A stretch of DNA of 62,481 bases, from contig JAFWFU010000025.1 of NCBI GenBank assembly GCA_017515425.1, positions 1-62,481 of the forward strand. The letters run 5' to 3'. The notes under the pieces are model-generated. The model searched no databases. It had not been told where the DNA came from and worked only from the letters and a program-made list of their open reading frames with translations. Shown here one piece after another: positions 55,391 to 62,481 of this stretch. The position numbers and the translations under genes were made by a program. Every line of letters starts with the position of its first letter. Positions within the stretch are counted from its first letter, which is position 1. This DNA comes from Mogibacterium sp. (GTDB lineage: Bacteria; Bacillota; Clostridia; Peptostreptococcales; Anaerovoracaceae).

Positions 55391-56556
55391 TACTTATCAC
55401 CTCCTTCCGCAGCTTTAGCAGGTTCGGGATCTTTCGCCTTTGCCTTCTCTCTCTTTGCAGACCTGTCAATCCAATTATTAAGCGCAAATTTGAAGAAGAG
55501 TACAAATCCGCAGAGATAAATGATAATCGACGATATTAAATCTGAAATCTGCGAAGGATATATCGACTTGTTAATAAGCGCTCCACCGTCTGTGATAGAT
55601 TGAATGAAGAATGAAGCGAATATCGTTCCTATCGGATGAAGTCCGCCGAGGAAGGTCGCGGCAATGCCGTTAAAGCCCATTCCCGGAACGGACGTCTGTG
55701 TCGTCGACCATTCCTGATAACCTGTCAGGAAGAGGAATGCGGCACCAATACCTGCCAGAGCTCCACCGATTGCAAGCGTTACGATGATATTCTGCTTTTC
55801 CTTCATGCCTGAATACATTGCTGCTTCTTTATTATATCCCGTAGCCTTTAGCTCATACCCGAACTTAGTCTTGGATAGGATTACCCAAATAAGCACGGCG
55901 AAGAGAACTGCCAAAGGAATCGCCAATGTTACTGTCTTATTATTTGAGAACAGTTCATTCAGACCTGCTGTTGGAATAAGCCCGTCAGCATTAGCAGATG
56001 AAAGCTTCAAAGTATACGGGCTTGCAGGGTCTTTGACTTCCTTCTTCGACAACATCATATTGGTAAGATAGAGCATTATCCAATTCAACATAATGCCCGA
56101 AATAACCTCGTTTACATTTCTGTAAGCCTTGAGTGCACCCGAGATAGCTCCGACAACAGCACCTGCGAGCGCTGCGATCAGAAGGCATACATACCATGGC
56201 ATATTCCATGCAAGTGCCGCATAAAGTCCGAAGCAGGCTCCTGCCTCATACTGACCGGCAGCACCGATATTGAACAGCCCTACCTTATAGCAGAAGCATA
56301 TTGACAGGGCGCACATCAGAAGAGGCGCTGTCTTGGCAAGTGTATTGCCGAGTGCCTTCATCTGTGCCGCGCTGCTCGATCTTGACAGGAAGTTGAGAAG
56401 GATAGTCTTAATAGCTTCTCCCGCTCCTGCCGGATTGATGATGAGCAGAACTATATATCCGATAAAGAGTCCAAAAACGATACAAACAAGGGATGTCAGT
56501 ATGGCTTGGAAGGACGGATTTTTCAAAATGTTTTTCTTTTCTACTCTTTCGTTCAT
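55390..56556 (-). CDS. Nucleoside ABC transporter permease (NupP/YufP type)
   Basis: A 388-residue permease, longer than its partner because of an N-terminal hydrophilic segment and a charged C-terminal tail (AKREKAKAKDPEPAKAAEG). Conserved GLFNIGAAGQYEAGA and EVISGIMLNWIMLY segments mark the family. Overlaps the ATPase gene by 4 nt. Confidence 0.9.
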   Translation of the reverse strand: MNERVEKKNILKNPSFQAILTSLVCIVFGLFIGYIVLLIINPAGAGEAIKTILLNFLSRSSSAAQMKALGNTLAKTAPLLMCALSICFCYKVGLFNIGAAGQYEAGACFGLYAALAWNMPWYVCLLIAALAGAVVGAISGALKAYRNVNEVISGIMLNWIMLYLTNMMLSKKEVKDPASPYTLKLSSANADGLIPTAGLNELFSNNKTVTLAIPLAVLFAVLIWVILSKTKFGYELKATGYNKEAAMYSGMKEKQNIIVTLAIGGALAGIGAAFLFLTGYQEWSTTQTSVPGMGFNGIAATFLGGLHPIGTIFASFFIQSITDGGALINKSIYPSQISDLISSIIIYLCGFVLFFKFALNNWIDRSAKREKAKAKDPEPAKAAEGGDK

Positions 56557-58160
56557 TTTGCTTCCTCCTTCCCCTCTCTTGTATTATCGACAACTTCCGA
56601 TTCTTCAATCTCGCTTGTATTGGCATCAACCGAGAGATTTCTCTTGGCTCCCGCCATATAGAGACCGAGTTCTTCCACTGTGGTCTTTTTCGGATCGAGC
56701 TCTCCGACGAGCTCGCCTTCGTACATTACGAGAATTCTGTCAGGTACGTTCATAACCTCTTCGAGTTCGAGAGATACGAGCAGAACCGCTCTTCCATTGT
56801 CTCTCTCCTCTATCAAATGTCTGTGAACGCCTTCGATAGCTCCGACGTCGAGACCTCTTGTCGGCTGTACGGCTATCAGGAGCTTATGCTCTCTGTCAAC
56901 CTCTCTGGCAATGATTGCCTTCTGCTGATTACCGCCCGACATGGAGCGTGCAATCGTGATAGGACCCTGTCCCGATCTTACGTCATGCTCAGCCTCAAGC
57001 CTCTCTGAATACCCGCGAATATCTTTCTTCTTGAGGAAACCGCTCTTCGCGGTAAACTCGGGCTCGAAATATCTCTGAAGCACCATATTGTACTCGAGAG
57101 GATAGTCGAGAACGAGTCCGTGTTTATGCCTGTCCTCCGGAATATGCGACATTCCGTGAGTGGATCTATGTCTGATAGAAGCCTTTGTAATATCCTCTCC
57201 GCAGAGAATAATCTTTCCTTCCACCAGCGGCTCGAATCCGGCAAGTCCGTAGACCATTTCAGTCTGACCGTTGCCGTCAATACCCGCTATACATACGATT
57301 TCACCTTCGCGAACCTCGAAGCTGACATTCTTAACAGCATTGTTTGAATGCAGCTTGGAAGCGACGGTCATATTCTCCACTTTCAGAATGGTATCTCCCG
57401 GCTTTGAAGGCTCTTTCTCGACTACCATCTGTACGTCACGCCCTACCATCATGCGGCTGAGCTCTTCCTTAGTGGTATTCTTTACTTCAACCGTACCGAT
57501 ATATTTACCGCGACGCAGTACAGAGACTCTGTCGGCAACCTCCATGATCTCATTCAGCTTATGCGAAATGAAGAGAATGGATTTACCCTCTGCCGCGAGA
57601 TTTTTCATGATGACCATAAGCTCATCAATCTCCTGCGGTGTGAGTACGGCTGTCGGCTCGTCAAAAATAAGGATTTCATTATCCCTATAAAGCATTTTCA
57701 AAATCTCGGTTCTCTGCTGCATACCGACCGTGATGTCCTCGATCTTGGCATCAGGGTCTACCTGCAAACCGTACTTTTCTGACAATGCCATTACCTTGGC
57801 TCTTGCCTCATCCATTTGGAGAACTCCTCCGGATGTGGTCTCAACGCCCAGAATGATAATCTCAAGTACGGTGAAACATTGAACGAGCTTAAAGTGCTGA
57901 TGAACCATTCCGATGCCGAGGTCATTGGCATCGTTCGGATTGTTTATACTGACCTCTTTACCGTCCTTCTTAATCACGCCTTCTTCGGCTTGATACAGCC
58001 CAAAGAGAACGGACATAAGGGTGGACTTTCCGGCACCATTTTCACCAAGCAAGGCGTGAATCTCACTTTTCCTTAACTGCAAGGTGATATTATCATTCGC
58101 AATGATGCCGGGGAATCGCTTGGTAATATTTACCATTTCTATGGCATATTCTTGGCCCAT
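56553..58160 (-). CDS. Nucleoside ABC transporter ATPase, two ABC domains (NupO/YufO type)
   Basis: A 535-residue duplicated ATPase. First domain: GENGAGKST, VGMQQRTEILKML, IFDEPTAVLTP. Second domain: CIAGIDGNGQTE and MSGGNQQKAIIAREV with Walker B LLIAVQPTRGLDVG. The second P-loop lacks the usual Lys (GIDGNGQTE), as is common in this family, so it may not hydrolyse ATP normally. Confidence 0.93.
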   Translation of the reverse strand: MGQEYAIEMVNITKRFPGIIANDNITLQLRKSEIHALLGENGAGKSTLMSVLFGLYQAEEGVIKKDGKEVSINNPNDANDLGIGMVHQHFKLVQCFTVLEIIILGVETTSGGVLQMDEARAKVMALSEKYGLQVDPDAKIEDITVGMQQRTEILKMLYRDNEILIFDEPTAVLTPQEIDELMVIMKNLAAEGKSILFISHKLNEIMEVADRVSVLRRGKYIGTVEVKNTTKEELSRMMVGRDVQMVVEKEPSKPGDTILKVENMTVASKLHSNNAVKNVSFEVREGEIVCIAGIDGNGQTEMVYGLAGFEPLVEGKIILCGEDITKASIRHRSTHGMSHIPEDRHKHGLVLDYPLEYNMVLQRYFEPEFTAKSGFLKKKDIRGYSERLEAEHDVRSGQGPITIARSMSGGNQQKAIIAREVDREHKLLIAVQPTRGLDVGAIEGVHRHLIEERDNGRAVLLVSLELEEVMNVPDRILVMYEGELVGELDPKKTTVEELGLYMAGAKRNLSVDANTSEIEESEVVDNTREGKEEAK

Positions 58161-58198
58161 AATTTCAATTCCTCCGTCTCATATAACAACTAAGAAAT

Positions 58199-58224
58199 AA
58201 AGCGGCCCCCGCAGAGACCGCTTT
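58199..58224 (-). terminator. Hairpin between the binding-protein gene and the ATPase gene
   Basis: AAAGCGG and CCGCTTT form a 7-bp stem, followed by ATTTCTT on the minus strand. Probably a leaky terminator giving more binding protein than membrane components. Confidence 0.55.
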
Positions 58225-58242
58225 AGATTACAACCTAAGTGC

Positions 58243-59388
58243 TTAGCCCTTGATTGCTCCCTGATCGTCAACGCTTACAACCTTAACCGCAGGAATGCTC
58301 TCTGTTTCATCCGAAACAGCTCTTGTTCCGTCGAAGAGCTCTTTTACAAGAGTATTGTAGTCGCCCTGCTGGAAGCCGTCAGCCCACTGTGTGGAATCTG
58401 GCAGCTGAACATAGTTGTCAGCAGGAGTCTCGGAAACGAGTCCAAGGCTCTCAATCTTGCCCTTGTATGTATCCCACTCGCCGTTCTGGATTGCGCCGAG
58501 GAGTGTCTTAACTGTAGGAGCAAGACCCTTCATAGCAGAAGTAACTGTCATCTCAGGATAATCCTTGTCGATTGTCGGTGCCTGATCTACGTCAACTCCG
58601 ATAACCTTTCCGCCTGTCTTAGCAGCAGCCTCGCAAGCAGATGTGTAGATACCACCGCCGCAAGCGAATACGCACTCTGTACCTGCGCCATACCATGTGT
58701 CCATAGCAGCTGTGATGTCAGCATCACCGAAGAACTGTCCGCCGTAAACGTATTTAATCTCTACGTCGCTTTTTCCGAGCTCTTCAGCAGCAGCGTCAGC
58801 ACCCTGAACAAATCCATGTCCGTATCTCTGTACCGCAGGTACAGCCATTCCGCCGAGGAATCCGAGCTTGGTGTATCCGAGCTTAACAGCAGCATATCCT
58901 GCCATATAGCCAGCCAGCTCTTCCTTATAAACGGCACTGTATACGTTGTCCTGATTAAATTCTCTCTCTCCGTATGCAGTAAGGTCTCCCTCACTTACGT
59001 CGAGCGCTACGAACTTAACATCCTCATACATAGGAGCTACCTCGTAGATAGCATTGGCAAACGCATACCCAGGCATTACGATTACATTATAACCTTCCTC
59101 GATAGCCTCTTCGATTGAAGAAATACGGTCAGCGTCCGAGTCGGAAGCAGGCTTCTTGTATGTGAACTCAACTCCGTTGCCTTCACAGTACTCTTTGCAT
59201 GCTTCGTAAGTTGTCTGGTTGAAAGACTGGTCTGTGATGTCACCATAGTCCGTTACCATTGCAACTTTCATTGCTGCGGCTTCGTCGCCGTCCTCAACGA
59301 CGGGCTCATCACCATCATTTCCGCCCCCGCATGCTGCAAGTACAAATACCATCATAGCTGCGAGGGTCAACATAAGAAATTTTTTCAT
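58243..59388 (-). CDS. BMP-family nucleoside-binding lipoprotein (NupN/BmpA type)
   Basis: A 381-residue extracellular substrate-binding lipoprotein. Lipobox LAAC at residues 17-20 after a Lys-initiated signal peptide, then an acidic linker. Family motifs: DYGDITDQSFNQTTYE, VIVMPGYAFANAI, and FACGGGIYTSACEAA. First gene of the importer operon. AGAGGAGGAACAAG precedes the ATG and a TATAAT lies ~75 nt upstream. Confidence 0.93.
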   Translation of the reverse strand: MKKFLMLTLAAMMVFVLAACGGGNDGDEPVVEDGDEAAAMKVAMVTDYGDITDQSFNQTTYEACKEYCEGNGVEFTYKKPASDSDADRISSIEEAIEEGYNVIVMPGYAFANAIYEVAPMYEDVKFVALDVSEGDLTAYGEREFNQDNVYSAVYKEELAGYMAGYAAVKLGYTKLGFLGGMAVPAVQRYGHGFVQGADAAAEELGKSDVEIKYVYGGQFFGDADITAAMDTWYGAGTECVFACGGGIYTSACEAAAKTGGKVIGVDVDQAPTIDKDYPEMTVTSAMKGLAPTVKTLLGAIQNGEWDTYKGKIESLGLVSETPADNYVQLPDSTQWADGFQQGDYNTLVKELFDGTRAVSDETESIPAVKVVSVDDQGAIKG

Positions 59389-59521
59389 CTTGTTCCTCCT
59401 CTGAAAATTTCTAAACTGAAGTTGTTTGGAATTTTGAATTAAATTCCTGCTGATACATTATACTACGATATTCAAAAAAAAAGAAGAAAAATGCTATATT
59501 TTCCAACTATTTCTCAGCAAT

Positions 59522-59549
59522 TTGTCTTTTTCCCCAGCTTTTGTATAAT
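59522..59549 (+). promoter_or_regulatory. Promoter of tdk
   Basis: Extended -10 TGTATAAT (TATAAT at 59544-59549) with TTGTCT at 59522-59527, 16-nt spacing. The string TATAATAGTCTCA is shared with the deoC promoter. Confidence 0.55.
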
Positions 59550-59586
59550 AGTCTCAAATCTTAATACAGAATGTCAGGGGAAAATT

Positions 59587-60165
59587 ATGGCTAAACTTTA
59601 TTTTAAATACGGTGCTATGGGCTCCTCAAAATCCGCTCAGGCACTCATTACAAAATTCAATTACGAGGAAAAGGGAATGACCGTCTGGCTGATAAAGCCG
59701 GGCACGGACACGCGCGACGGCGCCGACATAATAAAGAGCAGAATCGGACTGAGGCAGAGGGCAGATATTATTCATCCTGATGAGGATATTATTGAAGCCT
59801 ATCATACTGCCGGAAACTATGATGTCATCATAGCGGACGAGGCGCAGTTCCTCTCTCCTACGCAGATAGAGCAGCTTCGCACTCTCGTGGACGAGGAGAA
59901 TTTACCCGTGCTCTGCTTCGGGCTTCGCACGGATTTCAGAACTCATTTTTTCCCGGGGGCAAAGCGTCTAATGGAGCTCGCCGACTCGATTACTGAAATC
60001 AAAACAATCTGTGAATGCGGTCGCAAAGCTACCGTGAATGCGAGATTTGATGACAGCGGAAAGATAATAACCGAGGGAGATCAGGTCGTTTTAGGCGGCA
60101 ACGACCGCTATACCGCAATGTGCCACAAATGCTGGGTGGATAGTATAAAGGAGCAAGAAGGATAA
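59587..60165 (+). CDS. tdk: Thymidine kinase, type II
   Basis: A 192-residue kinase. P-loop in KYGAMGSSKSAQAL (variant of the usual GPMFSGKT), Walker B VIIADEAQFL, FGLRTDFR lid, and zinc ligands CECG and CHKC. Start at 59587 has CAGGGGA upstream; the frame opens at 59491 without support. Salvages thymidine delivered by the neighbouring importer. Confidence 0.93.
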   Translation: MAKLYFKYGAMGSSKSAQALITKFNYEEKGMTVWLIKPGTDTRDGADIIKSRIGLRQRADIIHPDEDIIEAYHTAGNYDVIIADEAQFLSPTQIEQLRTLVDEENLPVLCFGLRTDFRTHFFPGAKRLMELADSITEIKTICECGRKATVNARFDDSGKIITEGDQVVLGGNDRYTAMCHKCWVDSIKEQEG

Positions 60166-60171
60166 TTATAT

Positions 60172-61131
60172 ATGAATACTGATAATAATAATTATATAAC
60201 GGTAATAGGCGCGGCAAATATAGACATCGGTGGAACTCCGACGAAGCCACTCATTCCCGCTGACTCAAATCCCGGTAAAATTTCCATAAATTATGGAGGG
60301 GTCGCCAGAAATATTGCTCATAACCTCTGCCTTCTCGGACTACCTGTAAAATTTATCACCGCCATAGGAAGTGATGTCCTGGGTGAAGATATGCTAAGGC
60401 ATTGCGAGAGCATAGGAATGGATATATCATCCGTGCTTCATATTCCGAACGAAACTTCATCAATGTATCTCTATATCAATAATGACAACGGAGATATGGA
60501 TCTCGCCATAGACCATATGACTATTTGCAGCAGGATAACTCCCGATTATCTAGAGTCGTTATCCGGCATAATAAACGGCGCCACAGCCGTAGTGACTGAC
60601 GCAAATATTTCAAGCGAAGCCTTTGTAGCACTCAAGGAAATCAGCAGAGTTCCCGTTTATGCAGACCCCGTTTCGACGGCTTTGGCTGAGAGGATAAAAC
60701 CCTTTTTAGACGGGATTGATACCATAAAACCGAACAGATTGGAAGCCGAATATCTCACAGGTATGACAATTCAGACGGAAGCCGACTACAGAGCCGCCGC
60801 AAATGCCATCTTGGATATGGGCGTAAGGCGAGTGTTTATGTCCATGGGCTCCGAAGGTATGATAGCCGCCGATAAAAATAATATGTATATAGTCGGTGAA
60901 TATCCGGCGGAAGTGGTGTGTACCACGGGCGCGGGAGACTCGGCTACTGCCGCAATAGTCTGGGCGTCGACGGTAATAGCAGATAATGGGTCGCTCGTTA
61001 CCGCAGCAAAGGCGGCAAATGTGGTGGCAGCCATGACGGTATCGGTGCAAGACACAAATAATCCAAATCTCTCACATCAGACAGCCTTTGATAAAATCAT
61101 TAAATCAAATATGTCAGTCAGAGAGATATAA
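60172..61131 (+). CDS. psuK: PfkB-family kinase, probable pseudouridine kinase
   Basis: A 319-residue ribokinase-fold enzyme. NYGGVARNIAHNLCLLG is the sugar/nucleoside-binding motif and CTTGAGDSATAAIVW the catalytic GAGD motif. Pseudouridine specificity is inferred from the adjacent psuG. Only 6 nt after tdk, with AAGGA before the ATG. Confidence 0.88.
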   Translation: MNTDNNNYITVIGAANIDIGGTPTKPLIPADSNPGKISINYGGVARNIAHNLCLLGLPVKFITAIGSDVLGEDMLRHCESIGMDISSVLHIPNETSSMYLYINNDNGDMDLAIDHMTICSRITPDYLESLSGIINGATAVVTDANISSEAFVALKEISRVPVYADPVSTALAERIKPFLDGIDTIKPNRLEAEYLTGMTIQTEADYRAAANAILDMGVRRVFMSMGSEGMIAADKNNMYIVGEYPAEVVCTTGAGDSATAAIVWASTVIADNGSLVTAAKAANVVAAMTVSVQDTNNPNLSHQTAFDKIIKSNMSVREI

Positions 61132-61256
61132 AAGCAGTAGAAATATTATTTATAAATCTTGATAAATCTTGGATTTTATCTGAATTTTAGGAAGTTTTGT
61201 AAATATTTAAAGCAATCAGATAGCCAAAAAAAATTTAAAGATAGGAGACTAAAGAA

Positions 61257-62171
61257 TTGAATAATTATCTTGATGTAAAAAAAGAAGTAGCAGAAGCTAT
61301 AGCAAATGGCAAGCCTGTAGTGGCTTTAGAGTCAACAATCATTTCTCACGGAATGCCCTATCCTCAGAATGTCGAAACCGCCCTTAAAGTGGAGCAGGTC
61401 GTAAAGGAAAACGGAGCTATTCCCGCGACTATAGCTATAATAGGCGGCAGGCTGAAAGCTGGGCTTGATGAAAATGAGATAGAATATTTCGGAAAAAAGG
61501 GCTTGGAAATAGCAAAGGCATCTCGAAGAGACCTCGCTTCTATCTGCGCTAGAAAAAATGACGGAGCCTGCACGGTAACAACCACCATGATGATTGCACA
61601 TATGGCAGGCATTAAGATTTTCGCAACCGGCGGAATAGGCGGAGTTCATCGCGGAGCAGAAACCACTATGGATATAAGTGCGGATTTAGAGGAGCTCGGA
61701 AATACGCCTGTAATGGTAGTCTGCGCCGGTTGTAAATCAATCCTTGATATAGGACTTACTCTTGAATATCTCGAGACTCATGGAGTGCCTGTTATCGGAA
61801 TGGGAACTGAGGACTTCCCCGCTTTCTATACTTCAAAGAGCGGATATAAAGTCGACTACAAAGTAGAAAATCCGGCGGAGCTGGCAAACATCTACAAGAC
61901 CTCGAGAGACCTCGGACTTAAAGGGGGAATTCTCGTAGGAAATCCGATACCGGAAGAATATTCAATGAATCCGAATGTGATAAATCCAGCAATAGATAAG
62001 GCTATCGCTGAATGTAATGAGCTAGGAATTAAAGGAAAAGAAACGACGCCTTTCCTGCTCGCAAAGGTTAAAGAGCTTACAGGCGGAGACAGCCTTGACT
62101 CAAATATTCAGCTCGTATTTAACAATGCAAAAATCGCAGCCCAGACCGCTGTAGAGCTGTCAAAGCTTTAA
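61257..62171 (+). CDS. psuG: Pseudouridine-5'-phosphate glycosidase
   Basis: A 304-residue lyase that splits pseudouridine phosphate into uracil and ribose-5-phosphate. Motifs: VALESTIISHGMPYPQNVE, KASRRDLA (active-site Lys region), TVTTTMMIAHMAGI and FATGGIGGVHRGAE. It starts with TTG at 61257, preceded by AGGAG at 9 nt spacing; no ATG is suitably placed. 125 nt after psuK. Confidence 0.95.
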   Translation: MNNYLDVKKEVAEAIANGKPVVALESTIISHGMPYPQNVETALKVEQVVKENGAIPATIAIIGGRLKAGLDENEIEYFGKKGLEIAKASRRDLASICARKNDGACTVTTTMMIAHMAGIKIFATGGIGGVHRGAETTMDISADLEELGNTPVMVVCAGCKSILDIGLTLEYLETHGVPVIGMGTEDFPAFYTSKSGYKVDYKVENPAELANIYKTSRDLGLKGGILVGNPIPEEYSMNPNVINPAIDKAIAECNELGIKGKETTPFLLAKVKELTGGDSLDSNIQLVFNNAKIAAQTAVELSKL

Positions 62172-62208
62172 TAATGGTGGTTATAATTAGATAAATAATA
62201 AAGAAAAG

Positions 62209-62236
62209 ATTTAATCAAAAACCCGATTAAATTTTT
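62209..62236. terminator. Terminator after psuG
   Basis: ATTTAATC and GATTAAAT form an 8-bp stem, followed by TTTTT on the plus strand and by CTTTTC on the minus strand. Weak stem, AT-rich. The rest of 62237-62376 holds no gene. Confidence 0.5.
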
Positions 62237-62376
62237 AAAGATTATAAAAAAATATAAAAATTTAAACGATATAAAAAATAGAGTGTAAGCTGAGAATTAC
62301 TCTGAAACATTGGCTTTCAAAGCGAGCACTACTATTTTTTTTATGATATTAGATATTCTGTATTTTATTTTTTTCT

Positions 62377-62481
62377 TTAATTCATTCTGATTGGCAGTAT
62401 CAGATAATTGTATTTATCTCCCTTAAGCGGACTTATAATGCAAGGGCTAACGCTGTCTTTGAAATTTATCAATATCTCTTC
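62377..62481 (-). CDS. dnaN: DNA polymerase III sliding clamp, C-terminal 34 residues (partial)
   Basis: The minus-strand frame entering from the right edge ends at TAA 62379-62377. It reads ILINFKDSVSPCIISPLKGD and then YNYLILPIRMN, the typical end of bacterial DnaN beta clamp (P-x-I-x-P then YLILPVR). The rest of the gene lies beyond the window. dnaA and oriC are therefore expected nearby to the right. Confidence 0.85.
   Translation of the reverse strand, partial: EEILINFKDSVSPCIISPLKGDKYNYLILPIRMN

Overview
The window looks like the origin-proximal left arm of a low-GC Gram-positive (Firmicutes/Clostridia) chromosome, possibly of the Anaerovoracaceae/Family XIII type. That family-level guess is inference from gene content. 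Evidence: an mnmE-mnmG-rsmG-parA-parB cluster, two parS sites, a dnaB/DnaD/rplI/GdpP cluster, and the 3' end of dnaN on the minus strand at the right edge. Nearly all housekeeping genes lie on the minus strand, as expected if replication runs leftwards from an oriC beyond the right edge.

Layout. 1-0.6 kb: AbrB-type antitoxin with a wrecked PIN toxin. 0.6-5.8 kb: lysS, greA, an alanine/ornithine racemase-family gene and an acyl-CoA synthetase. 5.8-9.3 kb: remnant and intact BspA-like surface proteins. 9.7-16.2 kb: YbaK, BrnQ, recR, ybaB, dnaX, an SRP RNA missing from ORF-only views, and an FAD protein. 16.3-22.8 kb: a complete-looking atp operon except that atpH is absent and its C-terminal domain is fused to the front of AtpA. 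23-29 kb: a 1543-residue surface protein and a tyrosine recombinase separated by a segment bounded by two palindromic repeats, a candidate phase-variation switch. 29-44 kb: DUF1385-PrmC fusion, rho, LTA synthase, rsmA, rnmV, DivIC-like, M23 peptidase, DnaD fused to a helicase-loader N-terminus, dnaB, rplI, soluble GdpP. 44-51 kb: parB, parA, parS, rsmG, mnmG, mnmE. 51-62.2 kb: a nucleoside module (deoC, udp, deoB, a four-gene BMP-type ABC importer, tdk, pseudouridine kinase, psuG) with a type I toxin-antitoxin locus between deoB and the importer. 62.4 kb to the end: partial dnaN.

How the parts work together. The importer, Udp, DeoB, DeoC and the PsuK/PsuG pair form a route from nucleosides and pseudouridine to central metabolism, with Tdk salvaging thymidine. 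The parABS, DnaB, DnaD and DnaN genes serve replication and segregation.

The most unusual observations are (1) the recombinase plus inverted 22-bp cores enclosing outward-facing promoters next to a surface-protein gene, (2) the delta-alpha ATP synthase fusion without atpH, (3) the DnaD-DnaI(N) fusion lacking the AAA+ ATPase, and (4) the compact holin-like type I toxin locus. An interspersed REP-like repeat recurs in intergenic regions and once inside the rnmV reading frame.
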